From assembly GCF_014649815.1 (NCBI RefSeq), contig NZ_BMTT01000019.1:48617-112616 (forward strand): a DNA stretch of 64,000 nt, in the 5' to 3' direction. Shown in pieces: positions 16,599 to 25,014 of this stretch; positions within the stretch are counted from its first letter, which is position 1; every line of letters starts with the position of its first letter. The position numbers and the translations under genes are program-made. The notes below the pieces were generated by a model. It was given only the letters and a program-made list of their open reading frames with translations, did not search any database and was not told where the DNA came from. Source of the stretch: Streptomyces mutabilis. GTDB taxonomy: Bacteria > Actinomycetota > Actinomycetes > Streptomycetales > Streptomycetaceae.

Positions 16599-18539
16599 AT
16601 GACCTCGGCCATTACGCAGGACCAGCCGCCACAACCGCCCGAGGGGACCGCGCCGGAGGAGGAACCGGAGGCTGCCGGTGTTCGAGAGGAGGAATACCTC
16701 TACCGCGACAAGTCGAGGCTTCAGGCCGGCTCCCTGCTGACCTCCCGCACCATGGCGCGGCGCCTGCCCGCGCTCGTGCGGCGCTCGGTGCAGATGGCCT
16801 GGCGCGTGGACCGCGGCGCGACCGTCGGCCTGCTGGTCTGCCAGACGGGGACCGGCGTCCTCGCGGCCCTGGGCCTCCTGGCCGTCACGGGCACGATCAC
16901 CGCGCTGATCTCCTCGGGCGACATCACCGAGCGGCTGTGGGACGCCGCCCCGCAGTTGGCCGTCATCGCCGCCGCCACCGGCCTGCGGGCGCTGCTGGGC
17001 ATCGCCGTCGTCTGGCTGACCGGCCGTCTGCGCCCGGTGCTCGGACGGGCGGCGGAGCTGACGATGATCGAGGCCGCGCTCGGCGCGGAACTGGCCGCCA
17101 ACAACAAGCCCGGCTACAACGACGCCTACGACATCGCCGACCGCGGCGCCCAGGTCACACCCGACCTCGTCGAAGAAGCGCAGGACGTCCTCGCGGCGAC
17201 CGCCGTGCTCGCCGCCGGCGCCACCGTCCTGACCGTCCTGCACCCCCTGCTCCTTCCCCTGCTCTTCCTCGCCTGCCTGCCGCAGGCCGCCGCCTACGTC
17301 CGCTCCGCCCGCGTGATCTACCTCGCCGGCCTGGAGACGTCCGGGCGACGCCGGATGCTGGGCAAGCTGCGCTGGCACATGGCCTATCAGGAGTCCAGTG
17401 AGGAGATGCGCGCCTGCCTGGCCGGCCCCTTCCTGATCGGCCGGTACCGGCGGCTGGCCGCCTCGGTCAACGCCGCCGAACGCCGAGCCGCGAACACCGG
17501 TGCCCGGATGGGGCTGGCCGGAGCAGTGGCCGGCGGCATCGCCTCGATGGCGGTGTGGGCGGCGCTGCTGTGGCTCCTGGCCTCCGGTCGGATGAGCCTG
17601 GCGGCCGGCGGCGGCGCCGTCTTCGCTCTCCAGACCGCTACCGGCTCGGTGCGCGGCATCATCAACGGCGGGGCACGCCTGGTGCGCACCGGCTGGTATG
17701 TGCAGGACTGGCAGAATTTCCTCGACAACGCCCATGGCCAGGCCATGGCCGACTCCCGCGGCACCGCGCCCGTGACCGCGGCTCCTGAGCGGTTCGAGGT
17801 CCGTGACGTCACGTACCGCTACGACGGCGCACCGGCGGACAGCTTGAGCAACGTCTCCCTGCACCTGCGGCGCGGGGAGATCGTGGCGCTGGTCGGGGAG
17901 AACGGCTCCGGAAAGACGACCCTCTCGCGCCTGCTGTGCGGGCTGCTGCTGCCCACCGCGGGCGTCGTGGCCTGGGACCACGCCTCCACCGCGGACCTGG
18001 ACCCGTGGGGGTCGTGGGAGCACGTCGCGCTGGTGCCGCAGAAGTTCACGTACCTGCCGCTGACGATGCGCGACAACATCACGTTCGGGCAGGGCGACAC
18101 CAGCGACGCGGCCCTGCTGGCCGCATGCGAGGCGTCCGGCGCCGCGGAGATGCTGCCGGGCCTGCGCTCCGGTCTGAACACCCTGCTGACCAGCGAGTGG
18201 TTCGGCGGGCAGCAGCTCTCCGGCGGGCAGTGGCAGCGCTTGGTCCTCACCCGCGCGTTCCACCGGCAGGCGGCGCTGCTGGTGATGGATGAACCCACGG
18301 CCGCCCTCGACGCCCGCGCCGAGCACCGGATCTTCGCCGGCCTGCGCGAACTCGCCAAGGATCGCGCCGTTCTGCTGATCACGCATCGGCTCACCAACGT
18401 GGCAGTCGCCGACCGGATCGTGGTTCTGGATGAAGGGCGGATCGTCCAAGAGGGCACGTACGCACAGCTCACCCAGCAACCCGGTCTCTTCCGGACCTTG
18501 TGGGAACTGCAGCGCCGGATGAGCGGCGACACTCCCTGA
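16599..18539 (+). CDS. ABC exporter, fused permease and ATP-binding domains
   Basis: 646 aa half-transporter. An acidic 50-residue N-terminus, then five to six membrane segments (about 65-345) and a nucleotide-binding domain (about 405-640) with Walker A VGENGSGKTT, signature LSGGQWQRL, Walker B LLVMDEPTAAL and switch His in ITHRL. Architecture is that of a homodimeric type IV exporter, as used for peptides, lipids or drugs; substrate not evident. AGGGGGA precedes the ATG at 16599. The truncated NUDIX gene follows in the same direction. The 16342-16598 stretch upstream holds no gene and presumably the promoter. Confidence 0.9.
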   Translation: MTSAITQDQPPQPPEGTAPEEEPEAAGVREEEYLYRDKSRLQAGSLLTSRTMARRLPALVRRSVQMAWRVDRGATVGLLVCQTGTGVLAALGLLAVTGTITALISSGDITERLWDAAPQLAVIAAATGLRALLGIAVVWLTGRLRPVLGRAAELTMIEAALGAELAANNKPGYNDAYDIADRGAQVTPDLVEEAQDVLAATAVLAAGATVLTVLHPLLLPLLFLACLPQAAAYVRSARVIYLAGLETSGRRRMLGKLRWHMAYQESSEEMRACLAGPFLIGRYRRLAASVNAAERRAANTGARMGLAGAVAGGIASMAVWAALLWLLASGRMSLAAGGGAVFALQTATGSVRGIINGGARLVRTGWYVQDWQNFLDNAHGQAMADSRGTAPVTAAPERFEVRDVTYRYDGAPADSLSNVSLHLRRGEIVALVGENGSGKTTLSRLLCGLLLPTAGVVAWDHASTADLDPWGSWEHVALVPQKFTYLPLTMRDNITFGQGDTSDAALLAACEASGAAEMLPGLRSGLNTLLTSEWFGGQQLSGGQWQRLVLTRAFHRQAALLVMDEPTAALDARAEHRIFAGLRELAKDRAVLLITHRLTNVAVADRIVVLDEGRIVQEGTYAQLTQQPGLFRTLWELQRRMSGDTP

Positions 18540-18648
18540 TCACCCCTGGCCGTTCCTCGTCGCCCGCTGTCCCGGCGGAGGGGACACGGCAGGCCCGAAC
18601 GCCACCCCGCCTCGACGTCCCGTTCCACGTCCCTCTGGAAGCAGCCCC

Positions 18649-18888
18649 ATGCCGTTTTCGCACGATCACATCCGCACCACCGTCGAGACCTACCTCGCTC
18701 GCCATCCTCACGAGCGCGCGCAGCTCGGTGGACTCCTGGCCGCCCTCGACCGTCCCACCGACATCGCCAGCCGCTCCACCTTCACCGGACACGTCACCTG
18801 CGGCGCGATCGTCGTCGACTCGCTCGGCCGTGTCCTGCACGTGCTGCACCTGGCGAGCGGGAAGGTCCTCGCTCCCGGTGTTCATTAG
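18649..18888 (+). pseudogene. NUDIX hydrolase, truncated N-terminal fragment
   Basis: 79 aa open frame (MPFSHDHIRTTVETYLARHP ... GRVLHVLHLASGKVLAPGVH). The end matches the strand that leads into a Nudix box, which in full proteins continues APGGH-x-E; here it becomes APGVH and stops, so the catalytic helix is gone. Sequence 18889-19034 shows no continuation in any frame and looks foreign. A deletion or rearrangement joined this gene to the AraC neighbourhood. It lies 109 bp after the ABC exporter, once probably its partner. Confidence 0.8.
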
Positions 18889-19034
18889 GCAAGTGCGTTG
18901 TCGGGCAACGAGGTGTCGGCTGCTTTTGGCCGTGGGACTGGTGGGCTCGCATGTTGAGGTGTCGCGTATTCCTCGTGCCGATGTGGGCAGTGGGGGACGG
19001 CACCTGACTGGTGCTGACCTCTCCCGAGCCCGGA
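18889..19034. other. Non-coding junction between truncated NUDIX and AraC genes
   Basis: 146 bp with no gene. It is somewhat less GC-rich than the surroundings and shows neither the missing Nudix box nor an obvious insertion-sequence end. Best read as a deletion or rearrangement scar. Confidence 0.5.
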
Positions 19035-19946
19035 TCACTTGCGAAGCCGAGAACGGTACTCGCCCGGGGCCGTGCCTCGGGCACGTCTGAAGGCACGGCT
19101 GAAAGCGTGCGGAGAGCCGTATCCGACCGCGCCGGAGATCGACTCGACCGGCTCATCGGTATCGCGGAGCCGGACGGACGCCAGGTCGATGCGCCACTGC
19201 GTCACGTACGCGCCCGGCGTCTGTCCGAGGGCGGACCGGAAACGCCTGGACAGCGTCGCCCGGGAGACGCTCGTCGCGGCGGCCAGGGTCTCCGTGGTCC
19301 AGGGGTGTTCCGGTTGGGCGTGGACACATGCCAGAGCGTCGCGCACGACCGGATCACGCATCGCTCCCAGCCATGAGCCGGACTGCTCTTGCGGGCGGCG
19401 GGCCAGCCAGGCGCGTACGAACTGGACGAGCAGAAGGTCGACGATGCTGTTGATGGCGGCGGTGGTGCCGATCTGCGGCTGTGCGAGCTCAGCAGCGAGA
19501 AGTTCGACGGTCCTTCTGAGCTGCGCGTTCTCCCGGGCTGTGACGTGCATCGGCCGAGCGAGGGAGGTGAGCACCGGTGTGCGCACCTCCGGGTCCTGCT
19601 CGTAGTGCAGGACGATCACTTCCGTCTGCACCGGCGCCGAGCCCAGCCGCAGGGCCCGGCCATCGCCGAAAGCCCGGGCCGCCTCTTCCCGGTCGCAGGA
19701 GCCCATCGTCACGTCGGCGCCGCCGGCTATCCCGTGTGCGGTGCCCGGCGACACCAGGACGGCGTCTCCGGCCTGCACCTGAAGAGGATTCTCGCCTGGG
19801 ACGTGGAGCCACATAGTGCCCCGGGACACCACGTGCAGTGCCGCTCCTGGAGAGGAATCCAGCCACAGGCCCCAGGTTCCTCCGGCCTTCAGCATCACCC
19901 CGAGCGCCCCACGCGCACCCGAAACACGCAAGACCTCCGCCAGCAC
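19035..19946 (-). CDS. AraC-family transcriptional regulator with cupin domain
   Basis: 303 aa from a GTG at 19946. N-terminal cupin_6-type ligand domain (SGARGALGVMLKAGGTWGLWLD, VQAGDAVLVSPGTAHGIAG) and C-terminal double HTH (WTTETLAAATSVSRATLSRRFRSALGQTPGAYVTQWRIDLASVRLRD, then VGYGSPHAFSRAFRRARGTAPGEYR). The GTG start is chosen because family homology (LAEVLRVSGARGALG) begins right there; the ribosome-binding site is weak. The start lies 9 bp from the 26-bp palindrome shared with the divergent receptor gene, so that receptor probably represses it. Target genes unknown. Confidence 0.87.
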   Translation of the reverse strand: MLAEVLRVSGARGALGVMLKAGGTWGLWLDSSPGAALHVVSRGTMWLHVPGENPLQVQAGDAVLVSPGTAHGIAGGADVTMGSCDREEAARAFGDGRALRLGSAPVQTEVIVLHYEQDPEVRTPVLTSLARPMHVTARENAQLRRTVELLAAELAQPQIGTTAAINSIVDLLLVQFVRAWLARRPQEQSGSWLGAMRDPVVRDALACVHAQPEHPWTTETLAAATSVSRATLSRRFRSALGQTPGAYVTQWRIDLASVRLRDTDEPVESISGAVGYGSPHAFSRAFRRARGTAPGEYRSRLRK

Positions 19947-19954
19947 CGGCCCAA

Positions 19955-19980
19955 AAATATACCTTCGGGAAGGTATATTT
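19955..19980. promoter_or_regulatory. 26-bp palindrome, butyrolactone-receptor-type (ARE/MARE) operator
   Basis: AAATATACCTTC-GG-GAAGGTATATTT: two perfect 12-bp arms around a GG centre, in AT-rich sequence unlike the surroundings. It lies between the AraC start (9 bp away) and the TetR start (68 bp away). Its form matches autoregulatory elements bound by ScbR/ArpA/MmfR receptors, in particular MmfR-type operators as recalled. It is the most symmetric element in the window. Confidence 0.9.
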
Positions 19981-20048
19981 GAGAGATCGTTTTCCGCCAC
20001 CGCACCGGAACAGCAGACGAAGACCAACTGAAGACAGGACCACCCCTC

Positions 20049-20696
20049 ATGCAAGAGCCGCAGGTCAACGCGTTCACGCCCAGGAGAATCCCGGCCAGGA
20101 GAGGCTCCGACCCCAAGCAGGAGCGCTCGGCCAGGACCCGGCTGCGGGTCCTCAACGGAGCCGCAGAACTCTTCACCCAGTACGGCTTCCGCCAGACCTC
20201 GGTCAAGGACGTGGCCGACCGGGTGGAGATGACCAAGGGTGCCGTGTACTTCCACTACCCGACCAAGGAAGCCCTGGCCGTGGCCATCGTGGAGGAGCAC
20301 TACGCACGTTGGCCGAAAATTCTCGAGGAGGTCACGGCGGAGCAGCTCGGCCCGCTCCGGACGGCCGCACGCATGCTGGAGCGGGCCGCCCTCGCGTTCC
20401 AGAACGACGTGCTGGTGCAGGCCGGGGCTCGACTGCAGATCGAACGCCCGTACATCGACGCCGAGTTGCCGACTCCGTACGTCGACTGGATCTCCCTTCT
20501 GGAGTCCCTGCTGACCTCCGCCCAGGAGGCCGGTGAGCTGCGGCCGGGCGTCGTCCCGGCCAAGGCGGCGCACTCCCTGGTCGCGGCCTTCTTCGGGTCG
20601 CAGCACGTCTCTGACGTGCTCAGCGGCCGGGCGGACGTGGCGGCGCGCTGGCAGGACCTGAGCGAACTGCTCTTCCAGGCGCTGCGGTCGCACTGA
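20049..20696 (+). CDS. Gamma-butyrolactone/MmfR-type TetR receptor-repressor
   Basis: 215 aa. A 24-residue basic tail precedes the TetR HTH (LNGAAELFTQYGFRQTSVKDVADRVEMTKGAVYFHYPTKEALA, about 36-80). The ligand domain carries VEEHYARWP, VLVQAGARLQIER, YVDWISLLESLL and LVAAFFGSQHVSD, which resemble ScbR-family receptors and especially MmfR/AvaR-like ones that bind furan or butenolide signals. It probably represses itself and the divergent AraC gene through the palindrome at 19955-19980. No afsA/scbA or mmfLHP synthase gene is in the window, so the signal is made elsewhere or by neighbours. Confidence 0.85.
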   Translation: MQEPQVNAFTPRRIPARRGSDPKQERSARTRLRVLNGAAELFTQYGFRQTSVKDVADRVEMTKGAVYFHYPTKEALAVAIVEEHYARWPKILEEVTAEQLGPLRTAARMLERAALAFQNDVLVQAGARLQIERPYIDAELPTPYVDWISLLESLLTSAQEAGELRPGVVPAKAAHSLVAAFFGSQHVSDVLSGRADVAARWQDLSELLFQALRSH

Positions 20697-20714
20697 GCGG
20701 GCACGGCGTGTGCC

Positions 20715-20759
20715 CGGGGAGCGGTGCACCACCGCCGTCCAGTGGTGCACCGCTCCCCG
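20715..20759. terminator. Bidirectional terminator, 18-bp perfect stem
   Basis: CGGGGAGCGGTGCACCAC at 20715-20732 pairs perfectly with 20742-20759 around a 9-nt loop. It sits between the convergent receptor and MFS genes and can end both transcripts. No T-run, as usual in streptomycetes. Confidence 0.85.
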
Positions 20760-20789
20760 AGCGCGCGCCGGGTCGCTCGGCGCGGGTCC

Positions 20790-22040
20790 TCAGGCCGGGT
20801 CCGTCACCTGACGCCGGGTGGCCCGTACGACGAGGCCCCCGATGACCGCGAGGCCCATTAGGACGGTGCCGAAGACGGTGGCGCCGTCGGTCAGGCCGAC
20901 CGCGTCGCTGAGGTAGCCGGCCGAGACGGGCAGGATGCCCGCCGGGATGTAACCGCCCACGTTGAACGCGGCGTTGGCCTCGGCGAGGCGCTGCGGCGGG
21001 ATGCTCGAGTTGAGCAGCGACAGACCGCCGAGCTGGCCCATGCCCTGGCCCGCGCCGGCCAGCAGCGCGGAGGCGATCAGGACCGGCACCGAGGAGGTGT
21101 GCACGGCGGTGATCAGCGCGATCATGCTCAGCGTGGTGCTGACCGCGCCGGCGGTGAGGATGGTACGCCGCTTCAGCCGCTGCACGGCGAACTGCACACC
21201 GGTCGCGGCGAGGAACATCACGAACGCCATGGCCCCGGCGACGATCCGGCTGGTGGTGCCGAGCAGCCCGGCCAGGAGGGAGGGGCCGAGTGAGAGCACG
21301 AAGGACGTGGCGGTGATGCCGGGCGCGAACACCGCGATGCCCAGGGTGAGCTGGCGGCCGTTGCCGCGCGGGACGCCGGGCACCCGGATCCAGGCGCCCT
21401 TGGCGTGCGCCTCGGGACGGCGCAGGGGCATGCGCAGCACGGTGAGCACCGCGGTGGCCAGAAGCACGGTCTCGACGACGAAGACGGTGACGGTCGGCGC
21501 GGGCGCCTTCTCGGAGAGCACCCCGGCAAGCAGCGGGCCGAGCCCCGCCCCGAAGACCATCGCGCAGGAGGCGAGCAGAGCGGCAATCCGCTTGCGCTCG
21601 GGACCGGCAACATCGGTCACCGCAGCCATCCCGGCCGAGACGACGGCGCCGACCGCGATGCCGGTGAACAGCCGGGCCACGATGAGCGCGGCCACGCTGG
21701 TGGCGGTCGCGAAGATCAGGCAGGCCGCGAGCGCGAGCCCGAGGGCAGGCAGCAGGACGGGCTTCCGCCCGAACCGGTCGGAGACCACGCCGGAGACGAG
21801 CAGCGACCCGATGAGACCGACGATGTAGAAGGCGAACACCACGGTCAGGGTGCCCTTGGAGAACCCGATGTCTCGCTGCCACAGCACGTACAGCGGGGTC
21901 GCCGCGTTCGAGAGCACGAACACGGCCGTCACCGGCCAGGCGGCGAGCCACACCCACCACAGCGGCGCCACGGCCTGCGCCGTTTCTGGCCGGCGCCGCC
22001 CCTCGACGGCGGATACGGATGCGGTCCGGGGCTCGGACAT
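20790..22040 (-). CDS. MFS transporter, drug-efflux type
   Basis: 416 aa, twelve predicted membrane segments. The loop after helix 2 carries SGVVSDRFGRKPVLLP, the major facilitator GxxxDRxGRR motif A. WQRDIGFSKGTLTVVFAFYI and the overall layout resemble actinomycete DHA1 efflux proteins. GGGAGGAACCGTC precedes the ATG at 22040. It faces the ArsR-type gene across two similar 24-bp elements and is probably the target of that regulator. Likely exports a drug-like compound. Confidence 0.9.
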   Translation of the reverse strand: MSEPRTASVSAVEGRRRPETAQAVAPLWWVWLAAWPVTAVFVLSNAATPLYVLWQRDIGFSKGTLTVVFAFYIVGLIGSLLVSGVVSDRFGRKPVLLPALGLALAACLIFATATSVAALIVARLFTGIAVGAVVSAGMAAVTDVAGPERKRIAALLASCAMVFGAGLGPLLAGVLSEKAPAPTVTVFVVETVLLATAVLTVLRMPLRRPEAHAKGAWIRVPGVPRGNGRQLTLGIAVFAPGITATSFVLSLGPSLLAGLLGTTSRIVAGAMAFVMFLAATGVQFAVQRLKRRTILTAGAVSTTLSMIALITAVHTSSVPVLIASALLAGAGQGMGQLGGLSLLNSSIPPQRLAEANAAFNVGGYIPAGILPVSAGYLSDAVGLTDGATVFGTVLMGLAVIGGLVVRATRRQVTDPA

Positions 22041-22076
22041 GACGGTTCCTCCCGATCTGGCCTGCCGACACTGCAG

Positions 22077-22128
22077 CAGTACGACTAGAGTCGAACTTAG
22101 CATGCAGTACGATCGAAGTCGTACATAG
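22077..22128. promoter_or_regulatory. Paired operator elements between MFS and ArsR genes
   Basis: Two related 24-bp elements start 28 bp apart: 22077-22100 and 22105-22128, both beginning CAGTACGA and containing GTCG at the same spacing. The first holds the small palindrome CGACT-AG-AGTCG, the second GTACGA-N6-TCGTAC. They lie just upstream of both starts, as expected for a repressor that controls its own gene and the exporter. Confidence 0.7.
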
Positions 22129-22152
22129 GAATGGCGTTATGAGGAGTTGCCT

Positions 22153-22530
22153 ATGCCCGCCAGCCCGGCCGCCGCACCCCCCTTCAAGGCGCTCCCCGAG
22201 CCGTCCGACCTGCCCCAACCCTTGCCGGAACCGGCCGTCGACGAACTGCGCCTGGAGACCGTGCTCGGCGCGCTCAGCGACCCGCTGCGCCTGACGATCG
22301 TCCGCAAGCTCCTCCTGGAATCGGAGAACTTCGACCACACCTGCGGCTGGTTCGGCTTCGACCGCCCCAAGTCCTCGCTCACGCACCACTTCAAGGCGCT
22401 GCGCGAGGCGGGTGTCACGCGCCAGCGCCAGTACGGGCTCGAGCGCCGCAGCCATGTGCGCGTCGACGATCTGAACGCGCGGTTCCCGGGGCTGCTGGAG
22501 CTGGTGGCGGCTTGGACGCCGGAGGACTGA
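22153..22530 (+). CDS. ArsR-family (winged-helix) transcriptional regulator
   Basis: 125 aa. Winged HTH with LRLETVLGALSDPLRLTIVRKLLL, HTCGWFGFDRPKSSLTHHFKALREAGVTRQRQYGLERRSHVR, a common actinomycete ArsR layout next to MFS efflux genes. One Cys only (HTCGW), so no classical ELCVCDL metal site: it more likely senses a small organic ligand. GAGGAG at 22141-22146 supports the ATG at 22153. Divergent from the MFS gene. Confidence 0.88.
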   Translation: MPASPAAAPPFKALPEPSDLPQPLPEPAVDELRLETVLGALSDPLRLTIVRKLLLESENFDHTCGWFGFDRPKSSLTHHFKALREAGVTRQRQYGLERRSHVRVDDLNARFPGLLELVAAWTPED

Positions 22531-22608
22531 GGTCCGGGTGATGGTCGGGTTCCGGTTTTCAGTGGTTGGTGTTTTGTTTTGAGTGCTGGGTTGTGTCTGG
22601 TGGTGGGG

Positions 22609-23982
22609 CAGGGTCTTTGAGAAGTGATCTTGTGTCCGGGTTCGTCATGCCAGCCCGAGGGCGGTGAGGGGCCGCAGGTGGTCTCGGGCGGTGTGGCGAA
22701 GGGCGGCTGCGATATTGATGTGGCCGTCCTGGCGGTGGACGCCGACGGCGAGGTTGCGCAGGCCGGCCATGACGCGGGGCAGGTGGCGGGTACGGATCTT
22801 CGAGGCGTCCTCGTGGAAGGTGCGGTCGCGGACGTGGTGGAGCTGGTTCTCGATGCGCCAGTGGCCGCGGATCCAAGCAGCGAGTTCGCTGCCGTCGGCC
22901 GCGCCGGGCGGCAGGCTCGTGACCAGGTAGACGCGCTCGATCGAGAGCTTGCCCGTGCCCAGGTCCCTTCTCCAGCGCACGACTTGGAGGGCCTGGCGGG
23001 CGTGCGGGTAGTCGAGGTGAGCGAACGCGGCCGTCTTCAGACGGCGGACCTCGTCGCGGTGGTGGCCCCGGCCGCGTTCGTAGTGATCCAGGCGGACGTC
23101 ACGCCAGGGCAGGCGGCGGACCTTCTCGTGCAGCCCGGGGTGATTCCTCTTGATCACGGCCAGGTAGTGCGCCCCGCGTTTATGCAGGTAGGTGGCGTGG
23201 TCGTGCTGGGTGTGCAGGGCGTCCGCGGTGATCACCGCGCCAGTCAGGTCGACGCCGTCGAGAAGTGGGGCGAAGGCCGGGATCTCGTTGCTCTTCCCGT
23301 CGACCTGCCGTTGGGCGAGGACATGGCCGCTATGGGTCATCGCGGCGATCAGAGCGATGGCCGGCCGCCTGGCGGTGCGAGAGCCGCGGAGTGTCTTGCC
23401 GTCGACAGCGATGACCTTGCGTCCGGAGGCCGGGGCCTTGCGTTCCTGGAGAAAGTCACCGATGGCGCGGTCGAGTGCGTCACCGTCCACGGCGGCCAGG
23501 ACGAGACGGATGGTCGTGGCGTGGGGCGGCCGGATCAGACCGGTCAGCGGGTCGGGGCGGAACCCGAGCAGGGACAGGACGCGCTGCGGGGCGTCGGCGA
23601 CCCACTCTCCAATCGCCGTGATCGAGGCGGCGCCAGCCAGAACGGCGGCGGCCGCAGCGGTCAGCAGGGCCGCCCACGGGTGACGGATGCCGCGACGGGC
23701 CCGCGGGTCAGACACCGCGGCCAGATAACTCCGCAGGTCAGCGGCCGTTTCCAGCGGGACAGGGTCGGAGGCGTCCCCCAGTTTCCGGAGGTATGACGGC
23801 ATGCGGGAAGATGGGCGCGCAGGCATGGACTCGCTCGGTGCTCATACGGACTCGACACCCACATGATCACCAGCGGCCATGCCTGTTCTGCGTCCAGGGT
23901 CGCTGCCGACAGAAGTCGACAAGCCGTCACATCCAGTGCCCAGCAGGCGAACCACCCACCTCGAGACTTTTCAAAGACCCTG
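22609..23982. mobile_element. Complete insertion sequence, ISAs1-like (about 1.37 kb)
   Basis: Imperfect terminal inverted repeats: CAGGGTCTTTGAGAAGT at 22609-22625 and, inverted, CAGGGTCTTTGAAAAGT at 23966-23982 (one mismatch in 17). They enclose one transposase gene. No target-site duplication is obvious next to these ends (flanks TGGTGGGG and GCACGGCC), so the element may be old, the ends may be a base or two off, or a rearrangement followed insertion. Confidence 0.88.
22645..23826 (-). CDS. ISAs1-family DDE transposase
   Basis: 393 aa, full family length with no frameshift. An N-terminal DDE-associated domain (LRSYLAAVSDPRARRGIRHPWAALL), then catalytic D in VIAVDGKTLRGSR, second D in AVITADALHTQ and E in HWRIENQLHHVRD. 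The element looks able to move. Two starts are possible: ATG at 23826 or the ATG eight codons later at 23802, which begins at MPSYLRKLG. Confidence 0.9.
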   Translation of the reverse strand: MPARPSSRMPSYLRKLGDASDPVPLETAADLRSYLAAVSDPRARRGIRHPWAALLTAAAAAVLAGAASITAIGEWVADAPQRVLSLLGFRPDPLTGLIRPPHATTIRLVLAAVDGDALDRAIGDFLQERKAPASGRKVIAVDGKTLRGSRTARRPAIALIAAMTHSGHVLAQRQVDGKSNEIPAFAPLLDGVDLTGAVITADALHTQHDHATYLHKRGAHYLAVIKRNHPGLHEKVRRLPWRDVRLDHYERGRGHHRDEVRRLKTAAFAHLDYPHARQALQVVRWRRDLGTGKLSIERVYLVTSLPPGAADGSELAAWIRGHWRIENQLHHVRDRTFHEDASKIRTRHLPRVMAGLRNLAVGVHRQDGHINIAAALRHTARDHLRPLTALGLA

Positions 23983-24025
23983 GCACGGCCGCGGCCCGTC
24001 CACGCAGGTGGCGCCGCGCGAGCAG

Positions 24026-24715
24026 ATGATCCTGCTGCGCGACGACCCACCCTTGCCGACGCAGATGTGGGTTCTGGCGCCACAGCTGTGGGAGGACCTG
24101 CTCACCTCCTACGGCTTTCGCGTCGGGGCCATCGACCTGCTGCCACACCCCGACGACAGCGCCAGGGTCATCCAGCAACTCATCCGCGCCCGGCGCCTGC
24201 CCGACCGACGGGCGCGCGTCTCCAGCCGCCCCCGCGGCGCCCGGTCGCCGGCCGCACACGCGGCCGTCGGCGTCGGAGCGATCCTGATCAGTGAACAGGC
24301 CATCCTGCTGGGCCGGCACCGCCGCGGCACCCTCGAACTGCCCGGCGGAAGCGTGGAGGCCGGGGAATCCTTCGCGGACGCAGTGATCCGCGAACTCGCC
24401 GAGGAGACCGGCTTGATCGCCCGAGCCGAGGACGTGGGACTCTCGGGCACGCTCGTCGACCGCGTCGAAGGTGTCCTGCGGGTCACCGTCGGTGCGCTCG
24501 TCCGCGCCTGGCAAGGGCATCCGGCCACGCGGCCGGACGAAAACGTCGGCGACTGGGCGTGGTACCCGCTCGATCAGCTCCCCGACGGCCTGTTCGTGTG
24601 CAGCGCCCAGATCCTCACCGCATGGCGGCCCGACCTGCCCATCGACCACCCGCCCGCCCACTTCACGCGCTTCGCGTCCGGACCGGCGGCCGCGCCGGGC
24701 AACGGCCTGTTCTGA
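24026..24715 (+). CDS. NUDIX hydrolase with N-terminal extension, 5' end uncertain
   Basis: 229 aa from ATG 24026. About 80 residues ([25 protein letters not shown] ...) come before the Nudix domain, whose box reads [23 protein letters not shown] with all Nudix residues present. It probably hydrolyses a nucleoside diphosphate derivative. An in-frame GTG lies at 24008 and the frame stays open into the insertion sequence, which ends 43 bp upstream. The transposon may have removed the original promoter or first codons. No strong ribosome-binding site is visible. Confidence 0.75.
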   Translation: MILLRDDPPLPTQMWVLAPQLWEDLLTSYGFRVGAIDLLPHPDDSARVIQQLIRARRLPDRRARVSSRPRGARSPAAHAAVGVGAILISEQAILLGRHRRGTLELPGGSVEAGESFADAVIRELAEETGLIARAEDVGLSGTLVDRVEGVLRVTVGALVRAWQGHPATRPDENVGDWAWYPLDQLPDGLFVCSAQILTAWRPDLPIDHPPAHFTRFASGPAAAPGNGLF

Positions 24716-24788
24716 CGGCCGGCACCGAAATCCTCGCACCGCCAGCTCGCGGCGAGTTCCCGCAATCACCGGCCCTCGAGAATGATCA

Positions 24789-24822
24789 AGGGCCGGTCTC
24801 GGATGCCTCCGAATCCGGCCCT
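24789..24822 (-). terminator. Hairpin after tRNA-Pro
   Basis: AGGGCCGG and CCGGCCCT ends with an inner CGGA/TCCG pair form an interrupted stem. It lies about 20 bp after the tRNA 3' end on the minus strand and before the NUDIX stop on the other side, so it may end both. Confidence 0.7.
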
Positions 24823-24841
24823 GACCTGCGACTGTCTCCAG

Positions 24842-24915
<74 letters not shown>

Positions 24916-25014
24916 GTGTGCTAACACGCGGTGAACCGCGCGATCACGCGGACAGCACTTTACCTCACATCCCGGGCCACGCCTAAGCGGGCACGGGCGA
25001 GGCACAATCGGCTT

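Noticed and set aside
22609-23982. Target-site duplication for the insertion sequence
   Set aside because: The 8-10 bases flanking the two ends do not match, so no duplication is claimed.
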